Origin: Rhodosalinus sediminis | Lineage (GTDB): Bacteria; Pseudomonadota; Alphaproteobacteria; Rhodobacterales; Rhodobacteraceae | DNA: 64,000 bases | Assembly (NCBI RefSeq): GCF_003385555.1 | Contig: NZ_QOHR01000003.1 | Location: 34,775 to 98,774, forward strand | Direction: 5' to 3' | Shown: in pieces, positions 55,857-63,865 of the stretch | How the letters are laid out: the number at the start of each line of letters is the position of its first letter | Numbering within the stretch: position 1 is the stretch's first letter | The notes under the pieces: model-generated | The model's database searches: none | The model's input: only the letters and a program-made list of their open reading frames with translations | Told to the model about the DNA's origin: nothing | Made by a program: the position numbers and the translations under genes

Positions 55857-57467
55857 GTGCGCCTCGCGCCCCTCGCCCTTCTGCTCGCCCTCGCGCTCGT
55901 CGCGCTCGCGCCGCCGGCGCAGGCGCAAGGCTTCCAGGTCCGCCCGCTCTTCGTGGACGGCGAGGTGCCGCCGGGCGCCCGCGTGACGATCCCGGTGGAG
56001 ATCACGCCCACGTCGCAGATCGAGGGCCGCACGATCGAGGTGGAGGTCGTCGAGCTCGCGCAGAACGACACCGGCGGGTTCCGCGCCCTGCCCTTCGAGC
56101 CGGGCAACGCCCTGCCGCGCTCCGCCGCGCCCTGGATCGAGGTGCCCTCCGAGGTGACCCTCGAGGCGCGGGAGACCGAGCTCATCGAGGTCGAGATGGC
56201 GGTGCCCTTCGCCGCACGCGGCAGCTACGCCGCCGCGCTCCTGCTCAGCGCGCCGCCGCCCGACGACACCGAGGGGCTGCGGCTCACCCTGCGGGTGCTG
56301 GTGCCGATCGTGGTCGGCACCAAGGGCCGCCCGGCGCGCCAGGACGTGCGCCTGTCGAACGCCGGCCTGCGCTACCGCATGGCCGAGGACGCGGCCGAGG
56401 ACGGCGTGCCCGAGACGACGCTCGCCGAGACGCTGATCGAGAACGCGGGCGGCACCTTCTCGACGGTCGAGGGCGCGCTCTGGGTCGACGTGAAGGACGA
56501 GAGCGGGGACTGGCGGCAGGTGCGCCGCGTCGAGATCCCGCGCCGGCGCATCCTGCCCGAGACGGCGATCACCCTTCCGGTCGATCTGGGCCGGCTGCTG
56601 CCCGGCGGCGACTACCGCCTGCGCGGCGAGCTCTACGTGGACGGGCGGCGCACGCAGCCGCTGCGCCGCGAGATCGCCTTCGAGGGGCACCCGGAGGTGC
56701 AGGCGCTCGTCACCGACATCGACCTCGGCGTGGCGCCCTCGGTCTTCGAGTACACCTATCAGGCCGGGGCGACGCGGAGCGGGCGGATCGCTGTGAACAA
56801 TCCGGCGATCGACCCGGTCGAGGTGACGGTGGGCGTGGACATCCCCGCCGGCATGGCCGGCCGGGCGAGCGCGACGGTGCGCGACACCGATCTTTCCGCC
56901 GCCGACTGGATCGAGGTGCGCCCCGCACGCTTCACCCTGCGCCCCGGACAGACCCGCAACCTGCGCCTGCTCGCGCGTTTCCCGGACGAGGCGCCCGCGC
57001 AACGGAACTACTACGCCGCGCTCGAGCTCACCGCGCACTACCGCGACGGGCAGCGCGCCGGCACGGCGACCGGCCTCGTGGAGGTGACGCGCCCCGAGGG
57101 CGAGGACACCCCCGCCGTCGCGCTGGAGCCGCCGCGTCTCGCCAGCACCGGGGACGCGGGGCAGTATGCGCTGGGCCTCAGGGCGACGAACACCGGCGAC
57201 GTGCTGCTGCGCCCGGAGGTCGAGTACCGAGTGCTCGACGCGAGCGGGGCGAGCATCGCGGAGGGCGCGCTGACGGCCGAGGACGACGCGCCGCTCATGC
57301 CGCTCGGCGCGCGGCGCTTCGGCGGCACGCTGGACGCGGCCGCGCTGCCCGAGGGCGACCTCACGCTGCTGACGCTGCTGACGAGCGGCGGGGCGGAGAT
57401 CGGCGAGGTCGTGCAGCGCCTCGCCAAGGACGCCGAGGGCCGGCTGACCCTGCAGACGACGCGTTAG
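55857..57467 (+). CDS. Large exported multi-Ig-domain protein with chaperone-like N-terminal domain
   Basis: A 536-residue protein starting at GTG (VRLAPLALLLALALVALAPP), with GAAAGG 8 nt upstream and cleavage near residue 23. Residues ~25-165 (GFQVRPLFVDGEVPPGARVT; WIEVPSEVTLEARETELIEV; FAARGSYAAALLLSAP) follow the strand pattern of a PapD-like or DUF916-like chaperone domain. Two further Ig-like regions lie at ~290-420 (SGRIAVNNPAIDPVEVTVGV; RFTLRPGQTRNLRLLARFP) and ~435-536. There is no C-terminal membrane anchor. It may cap or assemble the two preceding exported proteins; that is inference. Confidence 0.75.
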   Translation: MRLAPLALLLALALVALAPPAQAQGFQVRPLFVDGEVPPGARVTIPVEITPTSQIEGRTIEVEVVELAQNDTGGFRALPFEPGNALPRSAAPWIEVPSEVTLEARETELIEVEMAVPFAARGSYAAALLLSAPPPDDTEGLRLTLRVLVPIVVGTKGRPARQDVRLSNAGLRYRMAEDAAEDGVPETTLAETLIENAGGTFSTVEGALWVDVKDESGDWRQVRRVEIPRRRILPETAITLPVDLGRLLPGGDYRLRGELYVDGRRTQPLRREIAFEGHPEVQALVTDIDLGVAPSVFEYTYQAGATRSGRIAVNNPAIDPVEVTVGVDIPAGMAGRASATVRDTDLSAADWIEVRPARFTLRPGQTRNLRLLARFPDEAPAQRNYYAALELTAHYRDGQRAGTATGLVEVTRPEGEDTPAVALEPPRLASTGDAGQYALGLRATNTGDVLLRPEVEYRVLDASGASIAEGALTAEDDAPLMPLGARRFGGTLDAAALPEGDLTLLTLLTSGGAEIGEVVQRLAKDAEGRLTLQTTR

Positions 57468-57474
57468 GGGGCGG

Positions 57475-57492
57475 CCGGGGCCTCGGCCCCGG
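57475..57492 (+). terminator. Hairpin after the exported-protein cluster
   Basis: CCGGGGCC-TC-GGCCCCGG, 8-bp arms, 8 bp after the stop. There is no T-tract. It plausibly marks the end of the three-gene rightward operon. Confidence 0.5.
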
Positions 57493-57683
57493 TGTTGCGC
57501 CCGGGGCGGGCAATGCGGGCCGGGCGCGGCCGCCATGACGGCCGAACCCCCGGACGGCGGCGCGGGTGAGGGGCCGGCTCGGCGTCTTTCCGGCGCGGGC
57601 GGCGCACGTCGACAGGACGATGCGGGCCGTGGGCCACAAGGCTTAGCGGAGGCGGCACCAGCTCGGCGCTCATCCGCCCTGTG

Positions 57684-57848
57684 GCACACCTTCGAACCCG
57701 CGGCCCGAGGACACCCACGCCCGCTCGGACGCCCGGGCACGGCGGCGCAGGTGAGTGACCGGTCCGCACCCGCCCGCGGGCACACCCTCGGACGGGCGGC
57801 CCGAGGACACCCACGCCCGCTCGGACGCCCGGCACGGCGGCAAAGGTG
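57684..57848. repeat. Two ~70-bp direct repeats, 96 bp apart, in a 470-bp gap
   Basis: Copy 1 is 57684-57753 and copy 2 is 57780-57848. They share GCGGCCCGAGGACACCCACG and then CCCGCTCGGACGCCCG almost unchanged. A degenerate third start (CCCTCGGACAGG, about 57879) falls at the same ~96-bp pitch. The whole gap 57468-57940 has no believable gene; frames through the repeat are low-complexity. Confidence 0.75.
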
Positions 57849-57940
57849 CGGCACCGGCCCTCGCCCATCCGGGGCAGCCCCTCGGACAGGTCCAATAACA
57901 CGTACGGTCCCTCAGACGCCGCGCAGGAGCAGGCCGCGCC

Positions 57941-58297
57941 CTACTCCTCGGCGGGCAGCATCACCCGGAAGGTGCCGACGGCGACGCCGTGCTCCGGCGC
58001 GCCCCCGGCCTCGGCGAAGCCGAGGTCGATGCCCGCCTCGGCCGAGGGCGCGAAGACGGTGCAGGCGCCGCGGGCGAGCACGCTGCGCTCGTCGCCGACG
58101 GCGACGGCGACGCGCCGGACGTTGCCCGAGTCGAAGCAGATCAGGAAATCCCCCGAGACCCCGCGGGAGGCCAGCCGATAGGCGGCGTCCGCCGCCCCCT
58201 GTTCCAGCGTCCAGGTCCCGGCGACGGTGCGGCCCGCGTCGGCAGCGACGGCGAGCGGCAGGGCGCAGAGGCCCAGAGCGGCAGCGAAACGCAGCAT
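57941..58297 (-). CDS. Small exported hypothetical protein
   Basis: A 118-residue protein. The signal peptide MLRFAAALGLCALPLAVAADA is followed by a beta-rich domain: VAGTWTLEQGAADAAYRLAS, GDFLICFDSGNVRRVAVAVG and GACTVFAPSAE, with two cysteines likely disulphide-bonded. The ATG at 58297 is chosen because the signal peptide begins there. Family unknown. It lies 85 bp downstream of glnT in the same direction. Confidence 0.68.
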   Translation of the reverse strand: MLRFAAALGLCALPLAVAADAGRTVAGTWTLEQGAADAAYRLASRGVSGDFLICFDSGNVRRVAVAVGDERSVLARGACTVFAPSAEAGIDLGFAEAGGAPEHGVAVGTFRVMLPAEE

Positions 58298-58382
58298 TTT
58301 CAAACATCCCCCGATGCTCGAAGAAGCGTAGCCGAGCCGTCGCGGCGACGCCAGCCCCCGCGCGCCCCGATTTCGCCGCATT

Positions 58383-59714
58383 TCATATATCGAGGGCGTT
58401 CTCCCGCTCCCAGCGCGAGAAATGCGAGACGAAGCTGTCCCACTCCCGGTGCTTGAGCTTGAGATAGGCGGCGGCGAATTCCTCGCCGAGCGCGCCCTTG
58501 AACTCCGCGTCGCCGTCGAAGGCGCGCAGCGCGTCGAGCAGGTTGAGCGGCAGGCGCGGCGCGTCGGTCACCGTGTGGCCGTCGGCGTACATGTCGATGT
58601 CGAGACGCGGGCCCGGATCGGCCTCGGACCGAAGGCCCGAGAGCCCGGCCGCGATGATCGCCGCCTGCAGGAGATAGGGATTGGCGCCCCCGTCGGGCAG
58701 GCGCAGCTCGAAGCGCCCCGGCCCCGGCACGCGCACCATGTGCGTGCGGTTGTTGCCCGACCAGGTGACCGTGTTCGGCGCCCAGGTCGCGCCGGAATGG
58801 GTGACCGGCGCGTTGATCCGCTTGTAGCTGTTGACCACCGGGTTGGTGAGCGCGGCCATCGCCGTGGCGTGGCGCATGATCCCGCCGAGGAAGTTCGCCC
58901 CCGCCGGCGACAGGCCGACCTCGCCCGTGTCGCCCGGCGCGTCGCCGTCGGCGAAGACGTTCGTCCCCGCGCCTGCGCCGGGCGTGTCCCAGACCGAGAC
59001 GTGGACGTGGCAGCCGTTGCCCGTCAGCCCCTCGACGGGCTTGGGCATGAAGGTCGCGCGGAAGCCGTGGCGCTCGGCCACCGACTTCACCATGAACTTG
59101 AAGAAGCTGTGCTTGTCGGCGGTGGCGAGCGCGTCGTCGAAATCCCAGTTCATCTCGAACTGGCCGTTCGCGTCCTCGTGGTCGTTCTGGTAGGGGTTCC
59201 AGCCCAGATCGAGCATGTAGTCGCAGATCTCGCGCACCACGTCGTAGCGCCGCATCACCGCCTGCTGGTCGTAGCAGGGCTTCTCGGCGCTGTCGTGCGG
59301 GTCGCTGATGACCTCGCCCGAGGGGTCGAGCAGGAAGTACTCCGCCTCGATGCCGGACTTGACGTGGAGCCCGCGCTCCGCCGCCGCGGCGACCTGGCGG
59401 CGCAGGACGTTGCGCGGGGCCTGCGCGACCTCCTCGCCCTCCATCATGCAGTTCGCCGCGACCCAGGCGACCTCGGGCTTCCACGGCAGCTGGATCACGC
59501 TCGCGGGGTCCGGCACGGCGAGCATGTCCGGATGCGCCGGCGTCATGTCGAGCCAGGTGGCGAAGCCGGCGAAGCCCGCGCCATCCACCTGCATGTCGGC
59601 CACCGCCTGCGCGGGCACGAGCTTCGCGCGCTGCCCGCCGAACAGGTCGGTGAAGGAGATCATGAAGTACTTGACGCCCCTCTCGCGGGCGAACTCGGCG
59701 AGGTCGGTGGTCAT
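58383..59714 (-). CDS. glnT: Type III glutamine synthetase-like protein
   Basis: A 443-residue member of the GlnT branch of glutamine synthetases. Features: YFMISFTDLFGGQRAKLVPA at the N-terminus, metal-binding EAEYFLLDP and EDANGQFEMNW, GLTGNGCHVHVS and the ATP/substrate region NRTHMVRVPGPGRFELRLPDG. It could instead be gamma-glutamylmethylamide synthetase (GmaS), a close relative. Two points favour GlnT: the C-terminus KHREWDSFVSHFSRWE differs from the MEWVEY-type ending I recall for GmaS, and no N-methylglutamate dehydrogenase genes are nearby. It follows glxD by 35 bp. Confidence 0.85.
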   Translation of the reverse strand: MTTDLAEFARERGVKYFMISFTDLFGGQRAKLVPAQAVADMQVDGAGFAGFATWLDMTPAHPDMLAVPDPASVIQLPWKPEVAWVAANCMMEGEEVAQAPRNVLRRQVAAAAERGLHVKSGIEAEYFLLDPSGEVISDPHDSAEKPCYDQQAVMRRYDVVREICDYMLDLGWNPYQNDHEDANGQFEMNWDFDDALATADKHSFFKFMVKSVAERHGFRATFMPKPVEGLTGNGCHVHVSVWDTPGAGAGTNVFADGDAPGDTGEVGLSPAGANFLGGIMRHATAMAALTNPVVNSYKRINAPVTHSGATWAPNTVTWSGNNRTHMVRVPGPGRFELRLPDGGANPYLLQAAIIAAGLSGLRSEADPGPRLDIDMYADGHTVTDAPRLPLNLLDALRAFDGDAEFKGALGEEFAAAYLKLKHREWDSFVSHFSRWERENALDI

Positions 59715-59749
59715 GCGCTGTCCCTTTCGGTCTGCCCTTCCCCGCGGCG

Positions 59750-61093
59750 TCAGAGCCCGCCGCCCGGCTTGCCCGGCCACCAGTCCGTGCCGGCGAGCGG
59801 CACGCGCGCCATGGCGGCGGCCTCCATCGTCACGGCGCAGAGGTCCTCGGGCTCGAGATTGTGCAGGTGATTGTGCCCGCAGGCGCGCGCGATGGTCTGC
59901 GCCTCGAGCGTCATCACCTTGAGGTAGTTCCTCAGCCGCCGCGCCGCCGCCTCCGGGTCGAGGCGCGCGGCGAGCGCGGGGTCCTGCGTGGTGATCCCGG
60001 CGGGATCGCGCCCCTCGTGCCAGTCGTCGTAGGCCCCGGCGGTGGTGCCGAGCGCCTGATACTCCGCCTCCCACTTGGGGTCGTTGTCGCCGAGCGCGAT
60101 CATTGCCGCGCTGCCGATCGAGACCGCGTCGGCGCCGAGCGCCAGCGCCTTGGCCACGTCGGCGCCGGTGCGGATGCCGCCCGAGACGACGAGCTGCACC
60201 TCGCGATGCACGCCCAGATCCTGAAGCGCCTGCACGGCGGGCCGGATGCAGGCGAGCGTCGGCAGGCCGACGTGCTCGATGAAGACGTCCTGCGTCGCCG
60301 CGGTGCCGCCCTGCATCCCGTCGATCACCACCACGTCGGCGCCCGCCTTCACCGCGAGCGCGGTGTCGTAGTAGGGCCGGGTGCCGCCGATCTTCAGGTA
60401 GATCGGCTTTTCCCAGCCGGTGATCTCGCGCAGTTCGAGGATCTTGATCTCAAGATCGTCCGGCCCGGTCCAGTCCGGGTGCCGACAGGCGGAGCGCTGA
60501 TCGACGCCCTTGGGCAGCGTGCGCATCTCCGCCACGCGGTCGCTGATCTTCTGGCCGAGCAGCATGCCGCCGCCGCCGGGCTTCGCGCCCTGCCCCACGA
60601 CGATCTCGATCGCGTCCGCGCGGCGCAGGTCGTCCGGGTCCATCCCGTAGCGCGAGGGCAGGTACTGATAGACGAGCTGGCGGGAGTGGCCGCGCTCCTC
60701 CTCTGTCATGCCGCCGTCGCCGGTGGTGGTCGAGGTGCCCGCCATCGTCGCCCCGCGCCCGAGCGCCTCCTTCGCCGGGCCGGAGAGCGCGCCGAAGCTC
60801 ATCCCCGCGATGGTGATCGGGATGTCGAGCTCCAGCGGCTTCGTCGCGTGGCGCGTGCCGAGCGCGACGTTGGTGTCGCAGCGTTCCCGGTAGCCCTCGA
60901 GCGGGTAGCGCGAGATCGAGGCGCCGAGAAACAGCAGGTCGTCGAAATGCGGCACGCGCCGCTTCGCGCCGCCGCCGCGGATGTCGTAGATGCCCGTCTC
61001 GGCGGCGCGCCGGATCTCGGCGTTGATCTCCGGCGAGAAGGTGGCCGACTGCACCGGCACGGTGCGGGCGCGCGGGGGGGTGTCGTCGCTCAT
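59750..61093 (-). CDS. glxD: FMN-binding glutamate synthase-like protein (GlxD/MgsC type)
   Basis: A 447-residue protein corresponding to the central FMN/4Fe-4S synthase domain of GltB. FMN-binding ITIAGMSFGALSGPAKEALG, VVGQGAKPGGGGMLLGQK, MQGGTAATQDVF and VSGGIRTGADVAKALALGAD are present. It starts 2 bp after the glxC stop. With glxB and glxC it makes a three-piece glutamate-synthase-like enzyme, which may transfer ammonia from an amide donor. Confidence 0.9.
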   Translation of the reverse strand: MSDDTPPRARTVPVQSATFSPEINAEIRRAAETGIYDIRGGGAKRRVPHFDDLLFLGASISRYPLEGYRERCDTNVALGTRHATKPLELDIPITIAGMSFGALSGPAKEALGRGATMAGTSTTTGDGGMTEEERGHSRQLVYQYLPSRYGMDPDDLRRADAIEIVVGQGAKPGGGGMLLGQKISDRVAEMRTLPKGVDQRSACRHPDWTGPDDLEIKILELREITGWEKPIYLKIGGTRPYYDTALAVKAGADVVVIDGMQGGTAATQDVFIEHVGLPTLACIRPAVQALQDLGVHREVQLVVSGGIRTGADVAKALALGADAVSIGSAAMIALGDNDPKWEAEYQALGTTAGAYDDWHEGRDPAGITTQDPALAARLDPEAAARRLRNYLKVMTLEAQTIARACGHNHLHNLEPEDLCAVTMEAAAMARVPLAGTDWWPGKPGGGL

Positions 61094-61095
61094 GC

Positions 61096-61782
61096 TCAAT
61101 AGGCCGATGCGTTGTCGATGTCGAAATTGTAGAGGCGCCGGGCCGAGCCGTAGCGGCGGAACTCCTCCGGGGCGGCCGGGGCTCCGGCGCGCTCCAGCAG
61201 ATCGGCGAGAAGCGCGTGGTGCTCCGGGCGCATCTCCTTCTCGACGCAGTCGGCGCCGAGGCTCCGGACGCTGCCGCGCACGAAGAGCCGCGCCTCGTAG
61301 AGGCTGTCGCCCAGCGCCTCGCCCGCGTCGCCCAGCACGACGAGCGTGCCCGCCTGCGCCATGAAGGCCGACATGTGGCCGACGTTGCCGAAGACGACGA
61401 TGTCGATGCCCTTCATCGAGATGCCGCAGCGCGAGCTCGCGTTGCCCTTCACGACGAGAAGCCCGCCGCGCCCGGTGGCGCCGGCGTACTGGCTCGCGTC
61501 GCCCTCGACGACGACGGTGCCGGACATCATGTTCTCGGCCACTCCCGGCCCGGCGGAGCCCGCGACCTGCACGGTGGCCTGCTTGTTCATGCCGGCGCAG
61601 TAATAGCCAGTGGAGCCCCGCACGGTGACCGAGAGCGGCCCGTCGAGCCCGACGGCGAGCGCATGCGCGCCGCGGGGGTTCACCACCTCCCAGGCGGTCT
61701 CGTTGCCGCCCGCGGTCGCGGCGGTCTGAAGCGTGGCGTTCAGCGTGCGCAGATCGCTCTGCGCGAGGTCGAGGGTCTGCAT
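61096..61782 (-). CDS. glxC: GltB C-terminal (GXGXG)-domain protein (GlxC/MgsB type)
   Basis: A 228-residue right-handed beta-helix protein matching the GXGXG domain of glutamate synthase. Repeating strands: TVRGSTGYYCAGMNKQ, GTVVVEGDASQYAGATGRGG, GIDIVVFGNVGHMSAFM and GTLVVLGDAGEALG. It overlaps glxB as ATGA. It is structural in GltB, linking amidotransferase and synthase parts. Confidence 0.9.
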   Translation of the reverse strand: MQTLDLAQSDLRTLNATLQTAATAGGNETAWEVVNPRGAHALAVGLDGPLSVTVRGSTGYYCAGMNKQATVQVAGSAGPGVAENMMSGTVVVEGDASQYAGATGRGGLLVVKGNASSRCGISMKGIDIVVFGNVGHMSAFMAQAGTLVVLGDAGEALGDSLYEARLFVRGSVRSLGADCVEKEMRPEHHALLADLLERAGAPAAPEEFRRYGSARRLYNFDIDNASAY

Positions 61783-62675
61783 CAGCGGGTCCAGAAATAG
61801 ACGGTTGCGGGTTCGGGCTCCCAGACGCGGGCCGCCTCGATGCCGGGCAGATCGACGAGCGCGCGATACTCGGAGCCGAAGGCGACATAGGCGTCGGTCT
61901 CGGCCATCACGGCGGGCTTGCAGGCGATCGGGTCGCGCACCACGCCGAAGCCGTCGCGGGTGCCGACGACGAAGGTGAAGAAGCCGTCCAGATCGTCGAG
62001 CGCCTGCTCCAGCGCGTCGCCGAGGCTCGCGCCCTCCTGCATCCGCCAGGTGAGATAGGCCGCCGCCACCTCGCTGTCGTTCTCGGTCTCGACAGCGACG
62101 CCCGCGCGGGCGAGCTGCCGGCGCAGGTTGTGGTGGTTGGAGAGCGAGCCGTTGTGCACGAGGCACTGGTCCGGCGCGGTGGAGAAGGGATGCGCGCCGC
62201 GCGTCGTCACCGCCGACTCGGTCGCCATCCGCGTGTGCCCGATGCCGTGCGTGCCCGCCATCCCGGCGACGCCGAAGCGCGCGGCGACATCGGCGGGCAG
62301 GCCGACCTCCTTGTAGATCTCGATCGTCTCGCCCCGGCTGGTGATCCGCATCCCCGGCCGCAGGGAGGCCAGCGCCGCCGGCGCCTCCCCCGCGCGCGCC
62401 GCGTCGAGGCGGAGCACCGCGTGGCTCCCCGCCGCCGAGAGCGCGACCGGCCCGCCCAGCGCCTCGGCGAGCGCGGTGTCGAGCCCCTCGAAGGCCGCGG
62501 GGTCGTCCGACTGCACGGTAATCTTGGCCACGCCGTTCTCCTGCGGGCCGTAGAGCGCGAGCCCCGCGCTGTCCGGCCCGCGGTCGGTCATGGTGACGAG
62601 CATCCCCGCCAGCATCTCGCCCAGCGCCGGCTCGAGCGCCGGATCCTTCAGGAAAAGCCCCACGATTCCGCACAT
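61782..62675 (-). CDS. glxB: Class II glutamine amidotransferase (GlxB/MgsA type)
   Basis: A 297-residue Ntn-hydrolase. The nucleophile Cys is residue 2 (MCGIVGLFLKDP), exposed after Met removal. TDRGPDSAG, GHTRMATESAVT and VHNGSLSNHHNLRR are the glutamine-site motifs. The start at 62675 is required for the N-terminal Cys; an ATG 15 bp upstream would bury it. It is the first gene of the glxB-glxC-glxD-glnT run. Confidence 0.92.
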   Translation of the reverse strand: MCGIVGLFLKDPALEPALGEMLAGMLVTMTDRGPDSAGLALYGPQENGVAKITVQSDDPAAFEGLDTALAEALGGPVALSAAGSHAVLRLDAARAGEAPAALASLRPGMRITSRGETIEIYKEVGLPADVAARFGVAGMAGTHGIGHTRMATESAVTTRGAHPFSTAPDQCLVHNGSLSNHHNLRRQLARAGVAVETENDSEVAAAYLTWRMQEGASLGDALEQALDDLDGFFTFVVGTRDGFGVVRDPIACKPAVMAETDAYVAFGSEYRALVDLPGIEAARVWEPEPATVYFWTR

Positions 62676-62826
62676 GCGTGCCTGCCCCACTGGTGATCGC
62701 GCCGCGCGGCGCCGTCGCCCTTATTGGGAAACTTTCTTCACCAAGAGGCAATGCCGGGATGCGTCGCCCGCCGTGCGAGCGGGTATCAGAGCCCACATTT
62801 TGAGCAAATCGCCCATCAGGCAGGCA

Positions 62827-63462
62827 TCACCCGGACTGCGGATAGGCGATGATCGACAGGTAGCGAATCGGCAGGCGGCGCAGCTCCTCCGGCCCGTGCG
62901 GCGCGTCGGCCTCGAAGAAAAGCGTATCGCCCGGGCGAAGCGCGAAGAGCCGCTCGCCGTGGCGGTAGCCCACCTCGCCCTCGAGCATGTAGATCGTCTC
63001 GACCCCCTCGTGCTGAAACACGGGGAAGAGATCGGTCTCCGCCTCCAGCGTGATGAGATAGGGCTCGACCGTCACGCCGCCCGCGTGGGCGCCGAGATGG
63101 CCGAGCAGGGTGTAGTTCTGCCCCGCCCGCGTGCCCGCGCGCTCGACGTCCACCCCTTCGCCCGCGCGGGTGTGCACGACGCGCCGGGTCTCCTCGTAGC
63201 GGCGGAAGAAGGCGGTGAGCGGCACGCCGAGCGCATGCGCCAGCGTCGCGAGCGTGGTGAGCGAGGGGGAGATGTTGCCGTTCTCGATCTTGGAGAGCAT
63301 CCCCGTGGAGAGCCCCGCCGCCTGCGCGAGATCGGCCGCGGTCATCTCCTGCTGCCGGCGGAAGGCGCGCACCTCGCGCCCGATGGCGACCTCGAGCACC
63401 TTCTCGCGGTCGCGCACCCACCCGTGGGGGTCCTGATTGAATGCAGCCGTCCGTCGCGCCAC
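62827..63462 (-). CDS. XRE-family regulator with C-terminal cupin
   Basis: A 211-residue transcription factor. Residues ~30-85 are an XRE helix-turn-helix (MTAADLAQAAGLSTGMLSKIENG then PSLTTLATLAHALG). Residues ~130-205 are a cupin (FPVFQHEGVETIYMLEGEVGY; LRPGDTLFFEADAPHGPEEL) that should bind a small ligand. Regulators of this type commonly sit beside glxBCD-glnT or methylamine-use genes. The 150-bp gap to glxB contains GAAACTTTC (on the plus strand near 62729), a possible half-palindromic operator. Confidence 0.88.
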   Translation of the reverse strand: MARRTAAFNQDPHGWVRDREKVLEVAIGREVRAFRRQQEMTAADLAQAAGLSTGMLSKIENGNISPSLTTLATLAHALGVPLTAFFRRYEETRRVVHTRAGEGVDVERAGTRAGQNYTLLGHLGAHAGGVTVEPYLITLEAETDLFPVFQHEGVETIYMLEGEVGYRHGERLFALRPGDTLFFEADAPHGPEELRRLPIRYLSIIAYPQSG

Positions 63463-63549
63463 CGCCCTGCCCCCGTGCCCGTCCTTGCCCGCCGCTTCGC
63501 CGAACCGTCGGCCGGCGTGGTCGGCAGCATGCCGGGGACGCGCCCCGGC

Positions 63550-63865
63550 GGCAATCGTCCGGAGGCGCGGCGGGCGCCGGCACCGCGCGCCGCACCCGGC
63601 GCGTCCGGGCCCTCCCGGCGCAGGCCGCCGTACCCGCTGCGGTCTGCCGCAATGCCCCGCTCAGCGCCCGGCGATCTCGATGGAAAAGCGCCGCTGCGCG
63701 CCGCGCGGCAATCGTCCGAAGGCGCGGCGGGCGCCGGCACCGCGCGCCGCACCCGGCGCGTCCGGTCCCTCCCGGCGCAGGCCGACGTGCCCGCTGCGGC
63801 CCGCCGCAGCGCCCCGCTCAGCGCCCGGCGATCTCGATGGAAAAGCGCCGCTGCGCGCCGCGCGG
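63550..63865. repeat. 157-bp tandem duplication including the tonB 3' end
   Basis: Copy 1 (from 63550) and copy 2 (from 63707) are head to tail with a 157-bp offset, about 95% identical by eye. Copy 2 runs into the intact 3' end of the tonB-like gene, and copy 1 carries a detached copy of its last ~16 codons. The remainder of 63463-63817 shows no gene. Confidence 0.88.

Noticed and set aside
57684..57848. CRISPR-like direct repeats
   Set aside because: Only two full copies, units ~70 bp with a 26-bp interval, no cas genes; not a CRISPR array.
58383..62675. Calling the cluster gmaS-mgsCBA (methylamine use)
   Set aside because: The GlnT C-terminus lacks the MEWVEY-type ending I recall for GmaS and no mgdABCD genes are adjacent; kept as an alternative only.
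62676..62826. Sigma-54 promoter before glxB
   Set aside because: No GG-N10-GC pair at the required spacing on the minus strand.
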